Shown here: piece by piece, positions 50,604 to 58,089 of the stretch
Numbering within the stretch: position 1 is the stretch's first letter
Layout: each line of letters opens with the position of its first letter
NCBI GenBank assembly: GCA_964462525.1
Contig: CAYWWY010000001.1
Span: forward strand, 124,001 to 188,000
Length of the DNA stretch: 64,000 nt
Direction: 5' to 3'
From: CAYWWY01 sp964462525
GTDB taxonomy: Bacteria; Thermotogota; Thermotogae; MWEM01
Translations under genes and position numbers: made by a program
Notes under the pieces: model-generated
The model's input: the letters and a program-made list of their open reading frames with translations, nothing else
What the model was told of the DNA's origin: nothing
Database searches by the model: none

Positions 50604-52159
50604 AAGGAGTCAAAGTCGTTTCGGGAAAGTACTTCGATAGCATCACATTGATGTTGCTTTCCCAAAAAATTGCTGAAATCCCAGGGATTTCTGAAGCGTC
50701 CATTACCTTAGGGACGGCCTTTCATCTTCACATCCTTGAAGAAGCAGGGTATGATTGCCGTTCTCTGAGTCCGAACCCTGAAGACTTTCTTCTGGCAATG
50801 GATGTTGAAGGAGAAAATTGGGCTTTCTTTGAACAAAAGGCTTTGGAACTACTGGAACGACCCGCAAAGCCCCCTAAAGATCTGTCTGAAAAGGATCGTC
50901 TGTACACCAGCCTTTCATCAGCAATCGTAGGTCATCCTGATGCAAATATTGTATTGATTTCCATTCCTGGACGTTATGTATTCTCAAGAGCGATGGAAGC
51001 GCTCCAATCGGGATTGAACGTCATGATTTTTTCGGACCATGTTTCTTTGGATGAGGAAAAGAAACTGAAAACATACGCTCATGAACAAGGTCTTCTTGTC
51101 ATGGGACCTGATTGCGGCACATCAATCATTCGGGGCGTGGGCCTGGGTTTTGCCAACCACTGCGCGCCTGCACCGGTTGGGATCGTTTCTGCCAGTGGAA
51201 CAGGATTACAGGAAGTCCAAGTTCAGCTGATCAGAAGAGGCGCAGGAATCCTCCATGGAATTGGGACGGGTGGTAGAGATGTACAGGAAGCCATAGGGGG
51301 AATTACTTTTTTGGATGCCCTAGATCAAATGCTCCAAGACCCTGAGATTGAAGTAATCGGGTTAATAGGTAAACCACCCGCTCCGAAAGTATGGAAATCG
51401 ATTCAAGCAAGGATCGACGAAGCCAGAATGAAAGAGAACCCCAAAGAAGTTGTGCTATGCTTGATCGGCTCCAAATCATCGAAAGATAAGGCTTCGTCTT
51501 ATTCTTGCGCCGATTTTGAAGAAACAGCCAACGTAATCGCAGCATTGCTGAATCAGAGTCAATCGATTGAAACCGTTCGAAAGGACTTGATCCAACACAG
51601 GGAACAAATTAAGATCCAAGCGAAACTGATGGGAAAACGAAAAGGATCACTGCGGGGTTTGTTTACCGGAGGAACACTTTGCTATGAAGCCCAATTAATG
51701 GCCTTGCCCATCCTTGGAGTCGTTCATAGCAATGCTCCCGTCGATCCGCAAATGCTTCTTGAGGATCCTTTGAAACCGTGCGGTCATGCGATGGTGGACT
51801 ACGGAGATGACGCATTTACGCAAGGAAAGCTTCACCCAATGATGGATCCTTCCTTTCGCTCGAAAATGATGATCCAACAGGGATTGGATCCGAATACGGC
51901 GGTGATCCTTTTCGATTTAGTACTGGGCTATGGATGTCACCCGAATCCTGCTGAAAGTCTATCTGAGTCGATTCAGAAGGTCAAGGAGGCTCGTGGAGAA
52001 TCTGTCCATATAATCGGTTCGATTTGTGGAGTGGAAGAGGATCTGCAAATCTGTTCCAAGCAACGACAACAACTCGAATCTGCAGGAGCCATCATTTCAG
52101 CCAGTAATGCGGAAGCTGCCCTTTTGGCTGCATCTTTGGTGGAGGTTGACCCCTTATGA
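50600..52159 (+). CDS. fdrA: FdrA family protein (acyl-CoA synthetase-like)
   Basis: 519 residues, the usual length for FdrA. It shares the succinyl-CoA synthetase alpha-type Rossmann/ligase arrangement: VLISIPGRYVFSRAMEAL, MGPDCGTSIIRGVGLGFANH, GIVSASGTGLQEVQVQL, HGIGTGGRDVQEAIGGIT, and a C-terminal ligase part with GLFTGGTLCYEAQL and VILFDLVLGYGCHPNPAE. FdrA proteins occur in purine-degradation (allantoin/oxamate) clusters. Typical neighbours (DUF1116, DUF2877, carbamate kinase) are lacking, apart from a short fragment-like gene next. Start overlaps the HD-GYP stop. Confidence 0.92.
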   Translation: MKGVKVVSGKYFDSITLMLLSQKIAEIPGISEASITLGTAFHLHILEEAGYDCRSLSPNPEDFLLAMDVEGENWAFFEQKALELLERPAKPPKDLSEKDRLYTSLSSAIVGHPDANIVLISIPGRYVFSRAMEALQSGLNVMIFSDHVSLDEEKKLKTYAHEQGLLVMGPDCGTSIIRGVGLGFANHCAPAPVGIVSASGTGLQEVQVQLIRRGAGILHGIGTGGRDVQEAIGGITFLDALDQMLQDPEIEVIGLIGKPPAPKVWKSIQARIDEARMKENPKEVVLCLIGSKSSKDKASSYSCADFEETANVIAALLNQSQSIETVRKDLIQHREQIKIQAKLMGKRKGSLRGLFTGGTLCYEAQLMALPILGVVHSNAPVDPQMLLEDPLKPCGHAMVDYGDDAFTQGKLHPMMDPSFRSKMMIQQGLDPNTAVILFDLVLGYGCHPNPAESLSESIQKVKEARGESVHIIGSICGVEEDLQICSKQRQQLESAGAIISASNAEAALLAASLVEVDPL

Positions 52160-52347
52160 TGAATATAATGAAGCAGAAACCCGTTGTAATCAATCTCGGT
52201 TTGGAAGTTTTCCATGAAGCTTTGAAAAGACAGGAGATCGAAAGCCTCGCTGTCCATTTTCTCCCACCCATAGCATCAGAAGAACTTTTAGATAAGATTC
52301 GTCGATTGCGGGAAAACAGCCCTTCAAAAGAGAAGGTTTCAGAATGA
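52156..52347 (+). CDS. Short FdrA-associated protein, similar to the N-terminus of DUF1116 proteins
   Basis: 63 residues: VVINLGLEVFHEALKRQEIE, then a FLPP motif and a C-terminal helix. The order I-N-L/I-G-x-x-x-F, then a hydrophobic-basic helix and a PP motif, is how DUF1116 (YlbE/YahG) proteins begin, but those are over 400 residues. It is either a remnant or a genuine stand-alone small subunit. Both ends overlap neighbours by four bases (ATGA with fdrA and with the zinc-binding protein gene), which argues that it is translated. Confidence 0.65.
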   Translation: MMNIMKQKPVVINLGLEVFHEALKRQEIESLAVHFLPPIASEELLDKIRRLRENSPSKEKVSE

Positions 52348-53246
52348 AACAGGTATTGATCTTTTGGATTCTGTTTTCGGTTGTTTTCGGTATTAGTGGG
52401 ATGGGAATGAGGATCGTTGTAACCATCAATCCCTACTATCTAGTTTTGAATGAATTGGCGGGGGATTTGGCAGACATCCATCTTCTGATCGGCCCGGGTC
52501 AAAACCCACACCTTTTTTCGCCAACTATTCAGGATGCTCGGGCATTGAATCAAGCTGATTGGATTATTGCGAATGGATATGGATTGGAAAGCTTTCTAAT
52601 GAATCTTTTTGAAGATCTTGGATCCAAAGGAAAACAGGTAACTTATGCGGGTATGTTGATTCCTGAGACACAGCTTTTTGCCAAATACTCTACCGATTAC
52701 TCATACCCTGATAGCCCTCATTCAAAGGATCATGATCATGGTCCAATCAATCCTCATGTCTGGGTAGACCCCGTTTTCATGGCGGAGTATATTGTACCAG
52801 AATTTGCGGATCATCTTTCCAAGATGATTCCTCAGTCTGCCCCTCTGATTCTCGAAAGAGCCAAAGCGATTATAGAGGCGCTGGAAGAGTTCACAATCGT
52901 TGCGGATGCTTTTTTTTCGCCTTATCAGGGCAACACCATTGTAATGAGTCATCCCAGTTTCACCTACTTTTTTCGACGATTCGGAATCGATGACGCAGCA
53001 GTTTTTTTAGGAGAATCGACCGAGCCGACTATCGAGGATATTCGAAGAATCATTCGAACCATTCGTGAGCAAAAGGTGCTTGCAATCTTTGGAGAACTCC
53101 ATATCAGCCCGAAAAGTCTTGAAACGATTGTACAGGAAACAGGTATGCAATCGCCCCGCCAACTGAATACACTTGGTTGGGAGACAGAAACAATCGCGGA
53201 ACTGTTTGAAACGAACTTTCAGATCATGAAGTGTCAGATTCAGTAA
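52344..53246 (+). CDS. znuA: Zinc (or manganese) ABC transporter substrate-binding protein, ZnuA/TroA family
   Basis: 300 residues, cluster A-I. N-terminal signal FWILFSVVFGISGMGM, then VVTINPYYLVLNELAGDL. Metal-binding His residues are in GPGQNPHLFSPT, INPHVWVDPVF and VMSHPSFTYFFRRFG, and the fourth acidic/His position in IFGELHISPKS. A short SKDHDHGP loop is the kind that captures zinc, so Zn is favoured over Mn. It starts inside the stop of the short gene before it, while the rest of the transporter follows after a 105-base gap. Confidence 0.9.
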   Translation: MKQVLIFWILFSVVFGISGMGMRIVVTINPYYLVLNELAGDLADIHLLIGPGQNPHLFSPTIQDARALNQADWIIANGYGLESFLMNLFEDLGSKGKQVTYAGMLIPETQLFAKYSTDYSYPDSPHSKDHDHGPINPHVWVDPVFMAEYIVPEFADHLSKMIPQSAPLILERAKAIIEALEEFTIVADAFFSPYQGNTIVMSHPSFTYFFRRFGIDDAAVFLGESTEPTIEDIRRIIRTIREQKVLAIFGELHISPKSLETIVQETGMQSPRQLNTLGWETETIAELFETNFQIMKCQIQ

Positions 53247-53351
53247 CTCGCTTGCTGAGATTTCAATAATCAATCAGTCTCCTTTCTCATGACCGGCTGA
53301 TTCCATCAAACGCACGTTACTGATTCATCCATTCATAAGGAGAAGGCCGTT

Positions 53352-54092
53352 TTGAAAAAACACAAGCCATTGCTAGAAGTGGAAGGATTGAACTGCGCCC
53401 TTTCCGGTCAAACCATTTTGAAAGACATTACTTTTTCTATGGACAAAAACGATTTCATTGGGATTGTTGGTCCCAATGGAGCAGGAAAATCTACCTTGGT
53501 CCGGATCCTAATCGGGGAGATCCGTTCATATAAGGGGATTGTCCGATTAAATGGTCGTTATGGTTACGTACCTCAGATCAGAGCTTTTGATCGGGATTTC
53601 CCAATAACATCCGCAGAAGTAGCTCAAATGGGGTTGTATCGGATCAATCCCCTTTCTTTTTGGAAAAAGCGGATGGATCGGCGGATGGATCAATTATTTG
53701 AAAAAGTAGGAATTGGACCTTTGAGGCACAAAACGGTAGGAACCCTATCGGGCGGGGAATATCAACGGCTGATCCTCGTCCGAGCGATGCTATACAGACC
53801 AGATATTCTGATCTTGGACGAACCCGAAGCAGGTATTGACGAGATGGGAAAAGCTTCTTTCTATAATTTGCTGGATGAGTATCGCAAAGAGTTGAATGTA
53901 GCTATCTTGATGATTTCTCATGATATTGGTATGATCTTCGAAAAGTGCGATCGAATTCTCTGCCTCAACAAAACTCTCCATTGCCATAAACAAGCTAAAC
54001 AGATGTCTGTAGCTGACTTGAAAGAAATCTTCTCTCCCGATTTTGATTTGCTTATCCGGGGAAAAGATCACTTTCATCAGGCTCATCAATAA
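53352..54092 (+). CDS. znuC: Zinc ABC transporter ATP-binding protein
   Basis: 246 residues. Walker A GPNGAGKSTLVRILIG, Q-loop GYVPQIRAFDRDFPITSAEV (characteristic of the ZnuC/MntB group), signature TLSGGEYQRLILVRAML and Walker B ILILDEPEAGID, plus the switch His in ILMISHDIGMIF. TTG start with AAGGAGAAGG upstream. The permease gene begins 10 bases after the stop. Confidence 0.93.
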   Translation: MKKHKPLLEVEGLNCALSGQTILKDITFSMDKNDFIGIVGPNGAGKSTLVRILIGEIRSYKGIVRLNGRYGYVPQIRAFDRDFPITSAEVAQMGLYRINPLSFWKKRMDRRMDQLFEKVGIGPLRHKTVGTLSGGEYQRLILVRAMLYRPDILILDEPEAGIDEMGKASFYNLLDEYRKELNVAILMISHDIGMIFEKCDRILCLNKTLHCHKQAKQMSVADLKEIFSPDFDLLIRGKDHFHQAHQ

Positions 54093-54102
54093 GGCGAGAG
54101 GT

Positions 54103-54939
54103 ATGCATACCTTTCTTCAAGAACTAATCGAATTCGAGTTCATGCGGAACGCCCTTTTTGGGGGTCTTTTGATAAGCATTGTATGTGGTGGATTTTCGAC
54201 TGTTGTGGTTCTTCGAAAGATTGAGTTCATCGGTGATGGGATAGCGCATGCCACCTTTGGTGGAATTGCTTTGGGCCTCTTGTTGGGCATCTCAACCAAT
54301 TGGATTGCTTTGATCACTTCATTGATACTGGCAATCTCGATCAGTCTATTGAGTCGCTCGAAAAAGATCAGCGAGAATAGCCTTATTGGTATGTTTCTCC
54401 CTCTCTCTATGGCTTTGGGTATTATCTTGTTGTCCTTTGTGCGGGGCTTTGTCCCCGATGTTCTCGGCTTTCTCTTTGGCAATATTCTCTTTGTGACAAG
54501 AACTGATTTGATGCAGCTCCTCGTCGCTTTGGTTTTCTTCATCGGTTTCTTCGGTTTTTTTTACAAAGGGATTCTATACTACTGTTTTGACGAACAAATG
54601 GCTCGTCATTTCGGTGTGCCTACAGGATGGATCCATCTTTTGGTACTTGTTGGACTTTGTTTAACCATTGTTAACTCTGTCAAAATTGCGGGTGTTGTTC
54701 TGATCGCTGCCTTAATCGTAATTCCAGGAGTCAGCGCAAAAATTCTCTCTCGGAACTTTTTGCAAATGGTCTTAACCTCAATTGCGATCAGTGTTGTGGG
54801 AACGCTTTTGGGAGTCATCACGGGTTATTTCCACAACCTGCCTCCTGGTCCTATGGTTGTTACCTTCCTTTTCGCCATTTTTCTCGGAATATCCGTGATT
54901 CGCTGGATTATGGTTCTTCTCAGGAAAATGCATAGGTAA
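54103..54939 (+). CDS. znuB: Zinc ABC transporter permease
   Basis: 278 residues, about eight helices, ABC-3 type permease. EFMRNALFGGLLISIVCGGF is the family's opening; GDGIAHATFGGIALGLLLG is its strongest signature, with VKIAGVVLIAALIVIPGVSA later. The ATG at 54103 has a GCGAGAGGT site; the frame upstream overlaps znuC and is not used. Confidence 0.92.
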   Translation: MHTFLQELIEFEFMRNALFGGLLISIVCGGFSTVVVLRKIEFIGDGIAHATFGGIALGLLLGISTNWIALITSLILAISISLLSRSKKISENSLIGMFLPLSMALGIILLSFVRGFVPDVLGFLFGNILFVTRTDLMQLLVALVFFIGFFGFFYKGILYYCFDEQMARHFGVPTGWIHLLVLVGLCLTIVNSVKIAGVVLIAALIVIPGVSAKILSRNFLQMVLTSIAISVVGTLLGVITGYFHNLPPGPMVVTFLFAIFLGISVIRWIMVLLRKMHR

Positions 54940-54981
54940 GTTATAGAAGTGAATTAGGTCAAACGCATACAGGCTTTCTTG

Positions 54982-54990
54982 TGGTATGAT
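54982..54990 (+). promoter_or_regulatory. Extended -10 promoter for hslV
   Basis: TGGTATGAT, 44 bases ahead of the ATG; no good -35. CTAGGAGGG precedes the start at 55035. Confidence 0.5.
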
Positions 54991-55034
54991 TGGGCAAGAG
55001 GAAATCAGAGTGACATACCTAGGAGGGAACTGAC

Positions 55035-55577
55035 ATGAAAGGATGTACGGCAACAACGGTGATCGCTGTTCGCAGAGATGGAAAAACTGCAATCGGTAGT
55101 GATGGTCAGGTCACCTTGGGTAATAGCGTTGTGAAATCCACTGCAAAAAAAATCCGGAAATTGGGGGATGGAAAAATCCTGGCTGGCTTTGCAGGTTCTG
55201 TCGCTGACTCCTTTACTCTTTTTGAGAAATTTGAAGAGAAATACAAAAAGTACAATCAAAACCTTACAAGGGCGGCTGTTGAGCTGGCGAAAGAATGGCG
55301 GATGGATCGAATCCTCCGTAGATTGGAAGCCTTTTTAATCGTTGCGGATTCCGATAGCCTTTTTCTGATTTCAGGCACAGGAGAAGTCATACAGCCCGAT
55401 GAAGAGATTGCAGCAATTGGTTCTGGGAGCGGTTTTGCTTTGGCGGCGGCGCGCGCCTTAATTCAGAATACCCATCTCGGCGCATTAGAAATCGTTCAGA
55501 AATCTTTGGAAATCGCCAGCGAAATTTGCATCTTTACCAACGATCAGTTTACCCTTGAAGAAATCACTGGCGCCTGA
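55035..55577 (+). CDS. hslV: ATP-dependent protease subunit HslV
   Basis: 180 residues. Proteasome-like peptidase, active with the HslU unfoldase. After the first six residues (MKGCTA) the mature N-terminus would be the catalytic Thr of TTVIAVRRDGKTAIGSDGQV; KILAGFAGSVADSFTLFEKF, the RLEAFLIVADSDSLFLISGT segment and AIGSGSGFALAAARAL are all characteristic. hslU, which normally follows, is absent: oppB comes 12 bases later. The sequence looks complete and active. Confidence 0.95.
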   Translation: MKGCTATTVIAVRRDGKTAIGSDGQVTLGNSVVKSTAKKIRKLGDGKILAGFAGSVADSFTLFEKFEEKYKKYNQNLTRAAVELAKEWRMDRILRRLEAFLIVADSDSLFLISGTGEVIQPDEEIAAIGSGSGFALAAARALIQNTHLGALEIVQKSLEIASEICIFTNDQFTLEEITGA

Positions 55578-55589
55578 TCATATCGGATA

Positions 55590-56531
55590 ATGGAACCGAT
55601 TATCAGAAAACTGATTTCTAGCCTAATAACGCTGCTGATCGTTGCGGCGATCTCTTTTACCCTTTTTCAGTGGATTCCTGGCACGCAAGTCGAAATCATG
55701 CTGGGAATGGACGCTGATGAAGCCGCCATTGAAGAGTTGTCTCGGCAGATGGCCCTGAATCAACCTGTTGTTGCTCGGTTTTTTATGTGGATCTCCGGGA
55801 TCGCGCGCGGCGATTTCGGACAATCAATTATTTATCGTCAGAATGTGCTTCATTTGGTTGCAGATTCATTTCCCCCAACCTTCTCTCTCACCTTGGTAAG
55901 TTCTATCATGATCCTAATTTGCTCGATTCCTTTGGGCTTGATCGCGTCGCGTTTTAAAAACAGATGGATTGACCGAATAATCACGCTCACGTCGCAAATT
56001 GGGATTGTTCTTCCTTCTTTTTGGTTAGGTATTCTGCTTTTGCGTTTCTTTTCTCTTCAATGGGATTTCTTTCCCGCGTCTGGCTATATCCCGTTTCACA
56101 CAAACCCTTCTGGATGGTGGAACTCCGTTTTTTTGCCCTCTCTTGCGCTCTCGCTGATTGGGATTTCCGTTATGCTTCGGATCCTGAGAGGTTCCATCTT
56201 GGATATTGTTCATGAAGACTACATTCGTACAGCCAGGGCAAAAGGGCTCCCTGAGCATAAGGTCGCGTTCCGTCATATCCTAAAGAACGCCCTTCTTCCT
56301 TTTATCACACAATATGGATTGCAGATCTCATCGATTATGGCAGGAACGATCCTTATCGAAAATGTGTTCTCGATCCCTGGCACAGGAAGGCTACTTTGGT
56401 TCGCAGTCCAAAGGAGAGATCTTCCTTTGGTTCAGGGATGCGTTATTTGGATTGCTTTTTTGACCATCATAATTCACTTAGTGACCGATATTCTTCACAC
56501 AACGATCGATCCAAGGATTGAGCGGGTATGA
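55590..56531 (+). CDS. Oligopeptide/dipeptide ABC transporter permease, OppB/DppB family
   Basis: 313 residues, about six helices. SLITLLIVAAISFTLFQWIP and the conserved external region begin it; the EAA motif is in DYIRTARAKGLPEHKVAFRH; the end ENVFSIPGTGRLLWFAVQRR is a hallmark. It imports peptides or nickel-type chelates together with an OppC partner, which follows with a 4-base overlap. hslV precedes it by 12 bases. Confidence 0.93.
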   Translation: MEPIIRKLISSLITLLIVAAISFTLFQWIPGTQVEIMLGMDADEAAIEELSRQMALNQPVVARFFMWISGIARGDFGQSIIYRQNVLHLVADSFPPTFSLTLVSSIMILICSIPLGLIASRFKNRWIDRIITLTSQIGIVLPSFWLGILLLRFFSLQWDFFPASGYIPFHTNPSGWWNSVFLPSLALSLIGISVMLRILRGSILDIVHEDYIRTARAKGLPEHKVAFRHILKNALLPFITQYGLQISSIMAGTILIENVFSIPGTGRLLWFAVQRRDLPLVQGCVIWIAFLTIIIHLVTDILHTTIDPRIERV

Positions 56532-57364
56532 GAATGGTTTTCCGTCGATGGGTTCGCAAAGCGATTCGACATCAGGGCTTGATGATCGGTTTGATCCTTA
56601 CGAGTTTGGTTATCAGCCTGGGTATTATCAGTCTTGTTGTGACGCCCCACGACAGTTATCAAATGGATTTTTCCCAACGGTTGGTGGGTCCCAATCCGCA
56701 GCATTGGTTCGGAACGGACGATTTCGGGAGAGATCTCTTCTCTCGCTGCATGATTGGCGCGCGAGTCGCGCTTTTGGTAGGAGTGATTTCAACCGGGATC
56801 GCCTTGGTGGCGGGCTTGTTACTTGGATTTGTAGCAGGATTGGGTTCCCGATGGGTGGATGAGATCATCATGCGGATGATGGACGGTCTTTATGCTTTTC
56901 CCGCACTTCTTTTCGCAATCGGTATCTTGGCGGTTTGGGGGCCGAACATCTACCATGCCATGATCGGGATAGGGATCGTGCGGATCCCCATTTTTGCCCG
57001 ACAAATCCGGTCGAGCACTCGTTCGGTGAAAGAGAGGGAATTCGTGAAAGCCGCTTATGCTCTTGGAATCCACCCTTTAAAGATCTCTGTGGTTCATATT
57101 CTTCCCAATATTCTTTCTTCCATCCTTGTTCTGGTATCGTCTAATTTCGCGTTTGCGATCCTTTCCGAAGCAGGTCTGAGCTATATTGGTTTAGGTACGC
57201 AACCCCCCATGCCCAGTTGGGGAAGAATGCTATTGGAATCTCAGCGGTTTATCGAACGGGCGCCGTGGCTCTCTTTTTTTCCAGGAATGATGATTGCTAT
57301 TACCGTACTCGGTTTCACCTTACTGGGAGATGGATTGAGAGATCTTCTCGATCCAAATGTTTAG
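56528..57364 (+). CDS. Oligopeptide/dipeptide ABC transporter permease, OppC/DppC family
   Basis: 278 residues. N-terminal helix LMIGLILTSLVISLGIISLV, then HWFGTDDFGRDLFSRCMIGA, which is the OppC signature, an EAA loop REFVKAAYALGIHPLKIS, and AILSEAGLSYIGLGTQPPMP with SWGRML. It pairs with the OppB protein before it. Its stop codon overlaps the stop of the opposite-strand glutamine amidotransferase. No OppA, OppD or OppF is present nearby. Confidence 0.93.
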   Translation: MRMVFRRWVRKAIRHQGLMIGLILTSLVISLGIISLVVTPHDSYQMDFSQRLVGPNPQHWFGTDDFGRDLFSRCMIGARVALLVGVISTGIALVAGLLLGFVAGLGSRWVDEIIMRMMDGLYAFPALLFAIGILAVWGPNIYHAMIGIGIVRIPIFARQIRSSTRSVKEREFVKAAYALGIHPLKISVVHILPNILSSILVLVSSNFAFAILSEAGLSYIGLGTQPPMPSWGRMLLESQRFIERAPWLSFFPGMMIAITVLGFTLLGDGLRDLLDPNV

Positions 57365-58089
57365 CCAGGAATCGCAAATGATGAGATGGTTTGGTTGCCC
57401 AACATACTCCATTGAGAATGCTGGTTTTTCTGTACTCCAGGAAAACAGGGTTCCCAATCGAAAGGCTCAGTAGATACGATGATGGTGTCCTCGTTTTCGG
57501 AATGATACAGAGAGTAGTATTCCCCATCCCCATAGTGAAACCTTGATACATAGAGATTGGTCCCATCGGTCATCAACCAGTTCAATGCGGAAATCTGAGC
57601 ACAAGCGCTTTCCAATTCTTGAACCGTCATCCGCATAGCGTCTTCAGTGGGATACCCTTCCATTATCAATTCCATCACTCGCTCAAACGCAATCTTCGAA
57701 TCGCAAATGTTCCCTGCATTCAGTTCTTCGATATGCCTTCCGTACGCATCAATGTCCTTGATCGTGCCGTTATGGGCAAAAAGATAATTGCGTTCTTCCA
57801 ATTGATCAGAGAAAGGATGAACATTCGCCAAATCCACTTTTCCAATCCCTGCTTTTCTCGCATGGAGAATTAAGATATTCGCTACTTGGTTCGAATCAGC
57901 GAAAAACCTTATGGAATCCAAAGGTTTTGCGCTTCGGGAAAGATGAATTCCGCCATTACAGAAGAACCCCACACCGTACCCGTCCCCATGAGGCGCATGA
58001 TTCCCATATTGCGCTTGAATAGAAAGCTGCTGAAGAAAAGGGGTAACTGAAACGGGAGTTTTGGAAATCACGCCGATCATTCTGCACAT
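57361..58089 (-). CDS. Class II glutamine amidotransferase
   Basis: 242 residues. The catalytic Cys follows the initiator Met (MCRMIGVISKTPVSVTPFLQ), as in Ntn-type glutaminases; HGDGYGVGFF, HARKAGIG, NVHPFSDQLE and FAHNGTIKDIDAYG supply the glutamine and oxyanion sites. These small enzymes (YafJ, EgtC-like) hydrolyse a gamma-glutamyl amide; no partner synthetase is obvious. It overlaps the preceding peptidase gene by 13 bases. Confidence 0.9.
   Translation of the reverse strand: MCRMIGVISKTPVSVTPFLQQLSIQAQYGNHAPHGDGYGVGFFCNGGIHLSRSAKPLDSIRFFADSNQVANILILHARKAGIGKVDLANVHPFSDQLEERNYLFAHNGTIKDIDAYGRHIEELNAGNICDSKIAFERVMELIMEGYPTEDAMRMTVQELESACAQISALNWLMTDGTNLYVSRFHYGDGEYYSLYHSENEDTIIVSTEPFDWEPCFPGVQKNQHSQWSMLGNQTISSFAIPG

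Noticed and set aside
53247..53351. Zur box or promoter in the znuA-znuC gap
   Set aside because: No palindrome resembling a Zur site and no credible -35/-10 pair was found; the gap may simply be a leader within the operon.
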